Of a stretch of DNA of 64,000 nt, positions 17,993 to 26,827 are shown piece after piece (the stretch's first letter is position 1; each line of letters opens with the position of its first letter). The DNA lies in the NCBI GenBank assembly GCA_045594065.1, contig JAZNXU010000004.1, positions 30,743 through 94,742 of the forward strand, given 5' to 3'. The notes under the pieces were generated by a model that searched no databases, had not been told where the DNA came from, and saw only the letters and a list, made by a program, of their open reading frames with translations. The DNA is from SIG565 sp045594065 (GTDB lineage: Bacteria > Bacillota > Clostridia > Oscillospirales > Acutalibacteraceae). The translations under genes were made by a program, and so were the position numbers.

Positions 17993-18234
17993 TATATTTT
18001 ATCGTGGAAGGTACGGGAAATAACCTCGTCCTGCTGCTCTTTGGTGAGCTTTATGAAGTTAACGGCATAACCGCTTACACGAACGGTTAATTGAGGATAT
18101 TTCTCGGGGTGAGCCTGAGCGTCAAGCAGGGTTTCCTTTGTGAAAACATTTACATTCAGGTGATGACCGCCTTTTTCGCAGTAACCGTCAAGTAAAGATA
18201 CTAAGTTATCAATCTGATTTTCTTTTGCTGACAT
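17992..18234 (-). CDS. Stand-alone glycyl-radical domain of pyruvate formate-lyase (GrcA-like)
   Basis: An 80-residue protein equal to the C-terminal domain of pyruvate formate-lyase. It has the conserved GGHHLNVNV, the radical loop RVSGYAV (Gly55 is the radical site) and LTKEQQDEVISRT. The fold is that of GrcA/YfiD, which in E. coli can replace the damaged C-terminus of PflB. Here the neighbouring large subunit has no such domain, so this gene probably supplies the radical obligately. It has its own AAAGGAG and ATG, 19 bases after the large-subunit stop and in another frame. Confidence 0.92.
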   Translation of the reverse strand: MSAKENQIDNLVSLLDGYCEKGGHHLNVNVFTKETLLDAQAHPEKYPQLTVRVSGYAVNFIKLTKEQQDEVISRTFHDKI

Positions 18235-18253
18235 ATATAAACTCCTTTTAAAT

Positions 18254-20359
18254 TTATTGTTGCTCGGTGTCTAGTCCCTCAAAAAGGGTAGGGGTGGAGC
18301 AGGCGCCTGTAGAGCAATCAAGGTCAACCTCGATATCTCCCGCAAAAATGCGGTCATCCTTACCGAGCGCTCCTGGGATAATAGAAAATGTATTTGAAAT
18401 ACCGTCCTGTGCATCACGGAAAGGCAGCTTTGCAACACTTGAGAGCGAAGCTACAGCACCGTGTGTATCGCGGCGGTGCATTGGGTTGGCACCCGGCGCA
18501 AAGGCAATACCTTTTTTGCGTCCGTCAGGTGTAGCGCCTGTGTTCTTACCGTAAACAACATTTGAAGTAATGGTGAGAATTGAGGTTGTTGGAATACCGT
18601 CACGGTAGGTGTGGTTTTTGCGGATATGCTCCATAAATTTATGAACAATCGCGTAGGCAATAGAGTCAACACGGTCGTCATCGTTGCCGTATTTCGGGAA
18701 ATCACCCTCAACCTCATAATCGGTGGCAATACCCTCCTCGTTGCGGATAACCCTTACCTTTGCATACTTAATGGCGGAAAGCGAGTCGGCAACAACCGAA
18801 AGACCTGCCATACCTGTAGCAAACCAACGGGTAACCTCTTTATCGTGTAGCGCCATTTGCAGCTTTTCATAGCAATATTTATCGTGCATATAATGAATAA
18901 CATTTAAGGTATTAACATAAACCTCAGCCAGCCATTCCATCATAGCATCGTATTTTTCCATAACCTCGTCATAGTCTAAATACTCGCTTGTTATCGGGCG
19001 GTATGCAGGACCTACCTGCTTGCCCGAAATTTCATCGATACCGCCGTTGATAGCGTAGAGCAGGCATTTTGCAAGGTTTGCGCGCGCGCCGAAGAACTGC
19101 ATCTCTTTGCCAAGTCGCATTGAAGATACACAGCAGGCAATGGCATAGTCATCACCGTGGTGGAAACGCATAAGGTCATCATTTTCATACTGAACAGATG
19201 AAGTTTCAATAGAAATCTTTGCGCAGAAGCGCTTAAAGTTCATTGGAAGCCTTGTAGACCAGAGCACCGTAAGATTAGGCTCGGGTGCGGCACCTAAATT
19301 CTCAAGCGTGTGCAGATAACGGTATGAGGTTTTGGTAACCATATGTCTGCCGTCAACCGCTACACCGCCGATAGACTCAGTAACCCACTGCGGGTCACCT
19401 GAAAACAGAGCGTTGTACTCAGGTGTTCTTGCAAATTTTATAAGGCGAAGCTTCATAATAAAATGGTCAATCATTTCCTGAAGCTCTATTTCGGTGTATT
19501 TACCTGTCTTTAAATCGCGCTCAGCGTAAATATCAATAAAAGTAGAGGTACGGCCGAGTGACATTGCGGCACCGTTCTGCTCTTTAACCGCGGCAAGGTA
19601 GCCAAAGTACAGCCACTGAATAGCCTCTTTAGTGTCGCGTGCGGGTAAGGAAATATCATATCCGTAGCTTGCAGCCATTTTCTTAAGGTCTTCAAGGGCG
19701 CGAATCTGCTCAGAAAGCTCTTCGCGGTCACGGATAACATCGGCATACATAGCCGAGCGAGTAGTGATTTTCTGCTCGCTTTTGTCTTCGATAAGTCGGT
19801 CAACACCGTAGAGTGCTACTCGGCGGTAGTCACCGATAATTCTGCCGCGACCGTAAGCATCGGGCAGACCCGTAATGATGTGGCTTGAACGGCAAGCGCG
19901 CATTTCGGGGGTGTAAGCGTCAAATACGCCAGCGTTATGAGTCTTTCTGTGAACGGTGAAAAACTCCTTAACCTCGGGGTCGAGCTCGTAGCCGTTATCC
20001 TTGCAGGCCTTTTCAGCCATACGGATACCGCCATAGGGCATTAAGGCGCGCTTAAAGGGCTTATCGGTTTGGAAACCTACAATTCTTTCCTTTTCTTTAT
20101 CAAGATATGCGGGGCCGTGTGAGGTTATGGTTGAAATAACCTTTGTATCCATATCGAGTACTCCGCCCGCTTCTCTTTCTTGCTTTGTGAGTTCTAAAAC
20201 CTGCTCCCATAATGAGAGAGTATCGTCGGTAGGACCAACTAAAAAGCTTTCGTCCCCGTCGTAGGGTGTGAAGTTATGCTTAATAAAGCTTCTGACATTA
20301 ATTTCTTTTGTCCAGGTTCCGTCTTCGAAACCATACCAGCCTTCGTAATTACGAATCAT
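18254..20359 (-). CDS. pflB: Pyruvate formate-lyase catalytic core lacking the glycyl-radical domain
   Basis: A 701-residue formate C-acetyltransferase core that splits pyruvate with CoA into acetyl-CoA and formate. Substrate-site residues are present, including active cysteines 409-410 in YAIACCVSS. The family sequence runs on through NTFSIIPGALGKD but then ends in a short Asp- and Cys-containing tail (DCSTGACSTPTLFEG) and a stop. The usual 60-70 residues with the radical glycine are absent and are encoded by the next gene. An AAGGGAG site precedes the ATG, and a strong promoter lies about 40 bases upstream of it. Confidence 0.93.
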   Translation of the reverse strand: MIRNYEGWYGFEDGTWTKEINVRSFIKHNFTPYDGDESFLVGPTDDTLSLWEQVLELTKQEREAGGVLDMDTKVISTITSHGPAYLDKEKERIVGFQTDKPFKRALMPYGGIRMAEKACKDNGYELDPEVKEFFTVHRKTHNAGVFDAYTPEMRACRSSHIITGLPDAYGRGRIIGDYRRVALYGVDRLIEDKSEQKITTRSAMYADVIRDREELSEQIRALEDLKKMAASYGYDISLPARDTKEAIQWLYFGYLAAVKEQNGAAMSLGRTSTFIDIYAERDLKTGKYTEIELQEMIDHFIMKLRLIKFARTPEYNALFSGDPQWVTESIGGVAVDGRHMVTKTSYRYLHTLENLGAAPEPNLTVLWSTRLPMNFKRFCAKISIETSSVQYENDDLMRFHHGDDYAIACCVSSMRLGKEMQFFGARANLAKCLLYAINGGIDEISGKQVGPAYRPITSEYLDYDEVMEKYDAMMEWLAEVYVNTLNVIHYMHDKYCYEKLQMALHDKEVTRWFATGMAGLSVVADSLSAIKYAKVRVIRNEEGIATDYEVEGDFPKYGNDDDRVDSIAYAIVHKFMEHIRKNHTYRDGIPTTSILTITSNVVYGKNTGATPDGRKKGIAFAPGANPMHRRDTHGAVASLSSVAKLPFRDAQDGISNTFSIIPGALGKDDRIFAGDIEVDLDCSTGACSTPTLFEGLDTEQQ

Positions 20360-20397
20360 TTACAGGATCTCCCTTTCTCTTATTCACATTCCTTAAT

Positions 20398-20426
20398 ATA
20401 ATATCATATTTTATTAAATAGGTCAA
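20398..20426 (-). promoter_or_regulatory. pfl operon promoter
   Basis: On the minus strand TTGACC (20421-20426), a 17-base spacer and TATTAT (20398-20403) stand upstream of pflB. It is a near-consensus housekeeping sigma promoter. Confidence 0.8.
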
Positions 20427-20433
20427 CCAAACT

Positions 20434-20447
20434 GTTAAAAAAATAAC
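20434..20447 (-). promoter_or_regulatory. Possible Rex-type operator upstream of pfl
   Basis: GTTA-N6-TAAC (GTTAAAAAAATAAC) lies 7 bases upstream of the pfl -35. The redox regulator Rex of Clostridia recognises a TTGTTAA-N4-TTAACAA type palindrome and often controls fermentation genes. The match here is partial (outer bases differ), and no rex gene is in the window. Confidence 0.3.
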
Positions 20448-20491
20448 GCAAATTTTGCTGTAAAATATTGAAAAAATGTGTTGAAATTGTA

Positions 20492-20526
20492 AAAAATCAG
20501 TCTGCCGTTTAGGCAGACTGATTTTT
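20492..20526 (-). terminator. Terminator of the ABC-PAP2 operon
   Basis: A 15-bp perfect stem AAAAATCAGTCTGCC / GGCAGACTGATTTTT with loop of five bases directly follows the PAP2 gene stop. Its own A/T arms supply the T-run. Confidence 0.88.
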
Positions 20527-21210
20527 CTAATTCATATTTTGTTTTTTCCGAAAAATCACTTTATATACAAGTATATAAAATATTATCGAATACGGAACGG
20601 CAATAATGACATCTAAAATAGAATGCTGTTTAATAAATACGGTTGAAATGCTTATCAGTACGGCAATAAAGTAGAGGAAAGCAATCAGCCAAGGCTTTTT
20701 AAGACTCTTGCAGTTCTGTGCCGCAAAGGGTACGGCAAACGAGCCTACAACATGCAGACTAGGCAGAACATTAGTGTTTGTATCGGCTGTGTAAAGCCCC
20801 GCAATAGCCCTTGTGAAAATATTATTCCTTGGGAATGCTTCGGGGCGAAGGTCTTGACCGTTTGGAAAAACAAGAAAAATTACAATCGCCGTCATAAAGC
20901 TCAGCCCTATAAAGCTCATAAATTTCTTGAATGCTTCACCGTCGCGAAACAAAAGGTAGACCCCCAGAATTCCCATAAAGGGATACCACATATAGTAGGG
21001 GATTAAAAAGCCCTCAAGAAACGGTATATGACTGTCAAGGCTCATATACGAAACCCAATAATTTTCGGTAACAATAGCTTCGACAGTGAAGAATGAAATT
21101 AAATACAGCGGTAAAATCAAGACATACAAAGCGTGCGAAAAATCCTTTTTTTCGGGATGCCTTTTAGGCGTAAGTGTATATTCCTTGCATTTACTGATTA
21201 TTGACTTCAT
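20527..21210 (-). CDS. PAP2-family membrane phosphatase or phosphotransferase
   Basis: A 227-residue integral membrane protein with about six helices. The PAP2 motifs are PSLHVVGSF (near residue 148) and KQHSILDV (near residue 195); their histidines form the phosphatase active site. It resembles inositolphosphotransferase or lipid-phosphate phosphatases, and the substrate could be undecaprenyl pyrophosphate or a phospholipid head group. It starts 12 bases after the stop of the upstream ABC gene, so the two share a transcript. Confidence 0.8.
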   Translation of the reverse strand: MKSIISKCKEYTLTPKRHPEKKDFSHALYVLILPLYLISFFTVEAIVTENYWVSYMSLDSHIPFLEGFLIPYYMWYPFMGILGVYLLFRDGEAFKKFMSFIGLSFMTAIVIFLVFPNGQDLRPEAFPRNNIFTRAIAGLYTADTNTNVLPSLHVVGSFAVPFAAQNCKSLKKPWLIAFLYFIAVLISISTVFIKQHSILDVIIAVPYSIIFYILVYKVIFRKKQNMN

Positions 21211-21222
21211 TAAATATCATCT

Positions 21223-23883
21223 CTATTCTGTTCTCAGTGCTACAACGGGGTCTTTCTTAGCGGCAACGGATGACGGGAACAAGCCTGCGATAAAAGTAAG
21301 CAGCATACTGATAGCAACTAGTATAATAGCGGCTACAGGCGGCAGCTGTGCCGAAGCTGAAATATCGGCAAGCGACTGAATTATAGCGTTTATCGGGATA
21401 ATAAGCAACAGCGTGCCACCTATACCGATAAGTCCCGCAACCAAACCGACTATCAGTGTTTCGGCATTGAAAACGCGGGAAATATCGCGTTTAGAAGCGC
21501 CGATTGCCCTGAGTATTCCGATTTCCTTAGTGCGCTCAAGAACTGAAATATAGGTTATAATTCCTATCATTATTGAGGATACAACAAGGGAGATGGCAAC
21601 AAAGGCTATGAGTATATAGCTTATAGCCGAAATAATGGTTGTAACAGAAGACATCATTATTCCAACATAATCTGTGTAGGTAATGCGGTCGGTCTCGGCG
21701 ACAGAATTGTTATAGGCTTCAATAATAGCTGTGATTTCTTCCTTAGCTTCGAAATCCTTGGGATAAATATTAATGGTTGAGGGCTCATCTAGGCTCGCAA
21801 CTCCAAGCTTTTTAAGGTTATCCTCAAGGGTTGAATCGGAGCTCTTAAAAAGGCTTGAAGCCAGCGCCTCGGCAATTCGTTCATCACTCATACCACTTTG
21901 CTGCATCTGTGCAATATATCCTGCAAGCTGCATCTGCTCTTGGGCGGGTAGGCTTGCGGCATATCCCGTTATATCATCGAGTGTATACTTCTTTTCCTCC
22001 TCGTTCGGGAAAGGAAGTCCTGTGAAAATATCGGTATCGGGATTGGCGTTTTGCTGCTTTACTATTTCACTCTCATTAACCTTGCCTATTAAATACTCGG
22101 TAAGCTCTTTTGTAAAGCCGACTCTGCCGCCCGAAGATGAGGTTGATGTATCTTCATTAGGCTTTAAAATACCTACAACCTTCATCTCGGTTGCAGAGTT
22201 AAGCTTGTTTAACATATAGATATCGTCTTTGGATTTATCCTCCCAGATATCCCCGTTTTGTGAGTAATAGTCGGTATTGATTAACAACTTAAATTTAAGG
22301 CTTAAAAGGTCGTCGTAGGTGTATGAGGTAACGGTAGATTCAAATTCTTCACCTGCTAAAATAGCCTTTGCCATAGCTTCAAGCTCAGCCTCGTCACGAA
22401 GACCTAAGGTGAAAAGTGTGTAGTCGCTTATGGTGTTGTCCTTATCCGCAATTATAACTACTTCGTCGAAATTCTCAGGCATTTTACCTGCCAGAACTTC
22501 GTATTGGCTTTTGAGTAATTCGTCATTTCCTATAAGCTCGTGCCAAACATCAGTGTTGGTCATAGTGCTTTGCGCGTTGCCCATAAGCGAGTTTTCATCG
22601 CCTCCGGCAGCACCTCCAAAGCCTAAGGTTTCAAAAACCTTACCTGGGTTTACTTGGTATATACCGTTCGAGGTGTCGGCCTTATAAAGGTTCATCTGTG
22701 TTGAGTAGCCGTATTTAATATCGGTAACGAGCTTTTCAATGCCTGAGTTTCCGCTCTCTAAATACACTTTAAAATCGGCAAGATTGTTCTCGGTCGAGCC
22801 CTTTGATACTGCGCTTAGCATATCGGTCATAATGTTGTTGGAGTAAATTGTGTCAGGCTTCTTGTCGGTCGAGTTTTCGGCATTGCCGACCATAGCGGTC
22901 ATCATTCCCGCCATATCGAGGGTTGTTTCCTGAAGAGTTAGGGGATAGGAGGAAAGTGTGTCCTCCTGTACCTTGTCGATATACAGCTGAATACCGTTGG
23001 ATAAAGAGAGAATCAGCGCAATACCGATTATACCTATACTACCTGCAAAGGAGGTCATAAAGGTGCGTGCTTTCTTGGTCATAAGATTGTTAAAGGATAA
23101 CGACAGCGCGGTAATAAACGACATTGAGGTGCCTTTTACTTTTTTGCGCTTTTTCTTTTCCTTTTCAGCTTTTTCGAGTGCCTCGGCGGCTTTCAGCTCT
23201 TCTTCGGTAAGCGGCATAGAATCGCTTATAATCTCACCGTCAAGCAGCCTTATAATTCGTGTTGAATACTGTTCGGCAAGCTCGGGGTTGTGGGTAACCA
23301 TTATTACAAGGCGGTCATTAGCAATTTCCTTTAAAAGCTCCATTACCTGCAAGCTTGTGGCGGAATCGAGTGCGCCTGTGGGCTCGTCAGCCAAAAGAAT
23401 ATCAGGGTTGTTAACAAGCGCTCTGGCAATGGCTACACGCTGCATTTGTCCGCCCGACATCTGGTTTGGCTTTTTGTGTATCTGGTCGGCAAGACCGACG
23501 GTAGTCAGTGCTTCAATTGCCCTGCGCCTACGCTCCTTTTTCGATACGCCCGAAAGGGTAAGCGCAAGTTCCACATTTCTCAGCACACTCTGGTGGGGAA
23601 TAAGGTTATAGCTTTGGAAAATAAAGCCTACGCGGTGGTTGCGGTAGGTATCCCAATCGTGGTCCTTATATTTTTTTGTTGAAACACCGTTAATAACGAG
23701 GTCGCCGCCCGAATATCCGTCAAGTCCGCCGATAATATTGAGTAGAGTTGTTTTGCCGCAACCCGACTGACCCAGCACCGATACAAATTCATTTTCTCTG
23801 AAATCAATGCTGACACCTTTAAGCGCAGAAACGGTGGTGTTTGCTATCTTATAATCTTTCTTAATGTTTTTGAGTCTTAACAT
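21223..23883 (-). CDS. ABC transporter with fused ATPase and FtsX/MacB-type permease
   Basis: An 886-residue single-chain transporter half. Residues about 1-225 are a LolD/MacB-type ATPase (Walker A GQSGCGKTT, signature MSGGQMQR, Walker B ILLADEPTGALD). A charged Lys/Glu linker (about 228-248) leads to a membrane helix (about 270-292), a large extracytoplasmic domain of about 440 residues, and three C-terminal helices with the FtsX motif RTKEIGILRAIGASKRDI. Such proteins act mechanically on lipoproteins, peptides or cell-wall hydrolases rather than moving bulk solute. The cargo is unknown. Confidence 0.88.
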   Translation of the reverse strand: MLRLKNIKKDYKIANTTVSALKGVSIDFRENEFVSVLGQSGCGKTTLLNIIGGLDGYSGGDLVINGVSTKKYKDHDWDTYRNHRVGFIFQSYNLIPHQSVLRNVELALTLSGVSKKERRRRAIEALTTVGLADQIHKKPNQMSGGQMQRVAIARALVNNPDILLADEPTGALDSATSLQVMELLKEIANDRLVIMVTHNPELAEQYSTRIIRLLDGEIISDSMPLTEEELKAAEALEKAEKEKKKRKKVKGTSMSFITALSLSFNNLMTKKARTFMTSFAGSIGIIGIALILSLSNGIQLYIDKVQEDTLSSYPLTLQETTLDMAGMMTAMVGNAENSTDKKPDTIYSNNIMTDMLSAVSKGSTENNLADFKVYLESGNSGIEKLVTDIKYGYSTQMNLYKADTSNGIYQVNPGKVFETLGFGGAAGGDENSLMGNAQSTMTNTDVWHELIGNDELLKSQYEVLAGKMPENFDEVVIIADKDNTISDYTLFTLGLRDEAELEAMAKAILAGEEFESTVTSYTYDDLLSLKFKLLINTDYYSQNGDIWEDKSKDDIYMLNKLNSATEMKVVGILKPNEDTSTSSSGGRVGFTKELTEYLIGKVNESEIVKQQNANPDTDIFTGLPFPNEEEKKYTLDDITGYAASLPAQEQMQLAGYIAQMQQSGMSDERIAEALASSLFKSSDSTLEDNLKKLGVASLDEPSTINIYPKDFEAKEEITAIIEAYNNSVAETDRITYTDYVGIMMSSVTTIISAISYILIAFVAISLVVSSIMIGIITYISVLERTKEIGILRAIGASKRDISRVFNAETLIVGLVAGLIGIGGTLLLIIPINAIIQSLADISASAQLPPVAAIILVAISMLLTFIAGLFPSSVAAKKDPVVALRTE

Positions 23884-24033
23884 AAAATTACCTCTTTTAG
23901 TTCAGTTACATAATAGTATAACAGAAAATTATGAACTATTGGTTAAAAATAGTAAAAAATTTTAAAAACTGTATTTTTTTATTTATTAATTTGTGGTATA
24001 CTTTATTTGACGAATAAATCTGGAGGCTTTTGT

Positions 24034-26016
24034 ATGGAAAAGAGAGCGAGAATTGAAGAGCTTGTAGCATACTTAAATAAATGCTCGGATGAGTATTATA
24101 ATAAGAATAATCCGAGCATATCCGATGCACAGTTTGATGCTCTTTTTGATGAGCTTAGTCTTCTTGAAAAGGAAACGGGCTATATTCTCAGTAACTCTCC
24201 CACACAGCGTGCGGGCTATGAGGTTTTAAGCGGACTGCAAAAAACCATTCACTCAATACCGTTGCTTAGCCTTGCTAAAACTAAGAATGCTGCAGATGTT
24301 CTCGAAATGGCTCAGCGAGCCGACGGTTATTTGGCACTCAAGCTTGACGGTCTTACCGTAAAAATCACATACAAAAACGGCGTGATTTATGAAGCGGCTA
24401 CCCGCGGTGACGGAAGCGAGGGCGAGGTTATAACCCATAACGCCAAGGTTTTTTCTAATATACCTAAAAAAATTCCGTATGAAAGTGTTCTCACCGTCAG
24501 CGGTGAAGCCTTTATTGATATTGATACATTTGAGCGTATCAATGAGAGTATTGATAATGATGAGGAAAAATATTCAACCCCCAGAAATTTAGCGGCAGGC
24601 TCTGTTCGTCAGCTTGATTCTGCCGTATGTGCCGCGCGCGGCGTTAGGTTTATTCCCTTTAATGTGCTTAGTGGATTTGAGAATATTCCGCTTAAAACCG
24701 AAAGACTACGCAAGTTGAGCGAATACGGCTTTGAGCTTATAGATGCCGAGTATTTAACCTCTGTCGATACTTTAGAGTCTACCCGTGAAAAAATATTTTC
24801 TCTTAAAGATAAGGCAAATGAAAAGGGCTACCCGATAGACGGTATTGTGTTTTCGTTTGACAATGTTGCTTTTTGTGCCGCTCAGGGCAAAACAAGCCAC
24901 CATTTTAAGGACGGTATTGCCTTTAAGTTCGGCGACCCCCAGTTTAAAACCACTCTAAAGGATATTATCTGGAATATTTCCCGTACAGGGCAGCTCACCC
25001 CCATTGCCGAATTCGAAGCGGTTGAAATAGATAATACGATTGTAGAGCGTGCGAGCCTGCATAATATGACCTTTGTAGAAAATTTAAGGCTTAATGTAGG
25101 GGATGAAATCCTCGTTTCAAAGCGCAATATGATTATTCCGCATGTTGAGCAGAATTTATCATTTGATAAAGAAAATGATAAATATACCGTTAATTACCCG
25201 TCCTGCTGTCCAGTGTGTGGCAATAAAACGAGCATTAAAACTACCGAAAATTCCGACGGTGTTATTAAGGTGCTCTATTGCGATAACGATTCCTGCGCGG
25301 GCAAGCAGATAAAGAAATATACGCATTTTGTAAGTAAAAGTGCTATGAATATTGAGGGGCTGAGCGAGTCTACACTCGAAAAATTCGTAGCCCTCGGGTT
25401 TATTAAAAGCTTAACCGATATTTTCGCTTTACCGCAGTACCGCGAGCAGATTGTAGCGCTTGAGGGCTTTGGCGAGAAATCTTATAACAATTTATGTGAC
25501 TCGTTGGAAAAAGCACGGAAAACAACCCTTGCTAACCTGCTTGTGGCGGTAAATATTCCGCTTGTGGGAAAAAATGCCGCAAGGCTTATCGAAAATGAGT
25601 TTTCGGGCTCTGCAGAGAAATTTAAAAATGCGATAAGCGAGAATTATGATTTCGGCTCGCTTTCGGGCTTTGGCAATTCTATTAACACCGAAATTTATAA
25701 ATGGTTCAGTAACCCTGAAAATTCTGCCGAGTTTGATGAACTGTGCAAGATTTTAGAGTTTAAAGAAGCCGCGCCGTCGGCTGTGAGTGACAGTGAGTTT
25801 TCGGGCAAAACCGTAGTTATTACAGGCACCTTTGCCGATTATTCGCGTGATGAACTCAGCGATAAAATGCGCTCACTGGGCGCTAAGGTTACGGGCTCTG
25901 TATCAAAAAAGACCGACCTTGTGCTGTGCGGCGAAAATGCTGGCAGTAAGCTTACAAAGGCGCGTGATTTAGGTGTCAGGGTAATCACTGAGGAAGATCT
26001 TAAAAATATGATATAA
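24034..26016 (+). CDS. ligA: NAD-dependent DNA ligase
   Basis: Essential replicative ligase, 660 residues. It has the NAD-binding Ia domain, the adenylation domain with nucleophile K103 in KLDG and ATRGDG, an OB fold, a four-cysteine zinc finger (CPVCG...CDNDSC), helix-hairpin-helix repeats (FGEKSYNNL, NIPLVGKNAA) and a C-terminal BRCT domain (FSGKTVVITGTF to the end). I place the start at ATG 24034, behind GGAGG; an upstream in-frame TTG lacks a ribosome site. A TATACT -10 lies at 23997-24002. Confidence 0.96.
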   Translation: MEKRARIEELVAYLNKCSDEYYNKNNPSISDAQFDALFDELSLLEKETGYILSNSPTQRAGYEVLSGLQKTIHSIPLLSLAKTKNAADVLEMAQRADGYLALKLDGLTVKITYKNGVIYEAATRGDGSEGEVITHNAKVFSNIPKKIPYESVLTVSGEAFIDIDTFERINESIDNDEEKYSTPRNLAAGSVRQLDSAVCAARGVRFIPFNVLSGFENIPLKTERLRKLSEYGFELIDAEYLTSVDTLESTREKIFSLKDKANEKGYPIDGIVFSFDNVAFCAAQGKTSHHFKDGIAFKFGDPQFKTTLKDIIWNISRTGQLTPIAEFEAVEIDNTIVERASLHNMTFVENLRLNVGDEILVSKRNMIIPHVEQNLSFDKENDKYTVNYPSCCPVCGNKTSIKTTENSDGVIKVLYCDNDSCAGKQIKKYTHFVSKSAMNIEGLSESTLEKFVALGFIKSLTDIFALPQYREQIVALEGFGEKSYNNLCDSLEKARKTTLANLLVAVNIPLVGKNAARLIENEFSGSAEKFKNAISENYDFGSLSGFGNSINTEIYKWFSNPENSAEFDELCKILEFKEAAPSAVSDSEFSGKTVVITGTFADYSRDELSDKMRSLGAKVTGSVSKKTDLVLCGENAGSKLTKARDLGVRVITEEDLKNMI

Positions 26017-26039
26017 AAAAGACCGCGATGCGGTCTTTT
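26017..26039 (+). terminator. Bidirectional terminator after ligA
   Basis: A 10-bp stem AAAAGACCGC / GCGGTCTTTT with loop GAT is bounded by A/T runs on both sides, between the converging ligA and orphan genes. Confidence 0.85.
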
Positions 26040-26709
26040 ATATATTACAGCTCAATCTACCCAATTCCTTAAATCCCTCAATAAAATAAAGCCCTGCCGC
26101 GACTAAGTACGGGTCACAGTAATCGGGAATTGCACTTTTTAGATTATCGGGTAAGTTTAACGAAATCGGCACACGCCCTCCCACACCGTAAACGGGGCAA
26201 TGAAAGGCTGTGGGCAGAGCCTCGGTGGTGAAGACAGCGCGGGCGTTTTTTAGGGCGTTAATGCCGTCGCTGAGTATTATCGGCGTACCAAAGGTGCGGT
26301 ATATTTCATCGCATTTTTCGGTATACTTTTCTTTGCATTTTGTGAAGATGAATATACATCCGCAATATGCACTGATGTGCGGTAATAAAAAGGGCAGAGC
26401 AGCGGAGATGTCATATATTCCTAATATATCAATGCCTTTCTTTTCGCGAAAAACCGTATTGGCAATGGTTATGTAACGAAACCTGAAAACCTCAGCCGAA
26501 TTTTCGGAAATAATCGGCATATCGGCACGCGAGGCAAATTTTTCAATACTTTGCGTGTTATCGCCCGCGTAGCTTATAAGCCGTGTTGTGTAAAAGCCGC
26601 AATTTCGGTATTCGTTATACTCGGAAATATATCTCCGCTTTCTAATAAAATGCAGTCTTTCGGCAAAGGTTTTTCGCTTTCCTTTAATAACGGTGAGCGT
26701 TGTGAACAT
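26038..26709 (-). CDS. Unknown protein, possibly Rossmann-like
   Basis: I do not recognise this 223-residue protein. The N-terminus is very basic (IKGKRKTFAERLHFIRKRR). The middle (about residues 92-155) alternates hydrophobic strands and helices (GIDILGIYDISAALPFL, then ARAVFTTEALP), as in nucleotide-binding Rossmann folds, but no clear glycine-rich loop is seen. There is no signal peptide or obvious membrane helix, and several cysteines without a metal-binding pattern. It starts at ATG 26709 behind GGGGG, is monocistronic, and is divergent from the sugar-transferase gene. Confidence 0.6.
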   Translation of the reverse strand: MFTTLTVIKGKRKTFAERLHFIRKRRYISEYNEYRNCGFYTTRLISYAGDNTQSIEKFASRADMPIISENSAEVFRFRYITIANTVFREKKGIDILGIYDISAALPFLLPHISAYCGCIFIFTKCKEKYTEKCDEIYRTFGTPIILSDGINALKNARAVFTTEALPTAFHCPVYGVGGRVPISLNLPDNLKSAIPDYCDPYLVAAGLYFIEGFKELGRLSCNI

Positions 26710-26722
26710 CGGTAACCCCCAC

Positions 26723-26752
26723 TTGACAAAACATACCCATATTATATATACT
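26723..26752 (+). promoter_or_regulatory. Promoter of the glycan-priming operon
   Basis: Consensus TTGACA (26723-26728), an 18-base spacer and TATACT (26747-26752). The leader that follows begins with a GCGCC-atagc-GGCGC hairpin (26761-26775) and the 14-base palindrome ATATTAATTAATAT (26778-26791). Confidence 0.75.
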
Positions 26753-26827
26753 TAATGTGTGCGCCATAGCGGCGCGGATATTAATTAATATAAAGTAAAA
26801 GCCGTTAGTATGACGGTAGAGGATAAA

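Noticed and set aside
18235..18253. Sequencing error splitting pflB
   Set aside because: The gap has a ribosome site and ATG for the small gene, the frames do not join by one simple indel, and the core ends in a non-homologous tail.
22997..23611. A 204-residue plus-strand ORF
   Set aside because: Serine-rich antisense shadow of the ABC ATPase domain at 21223-23883.
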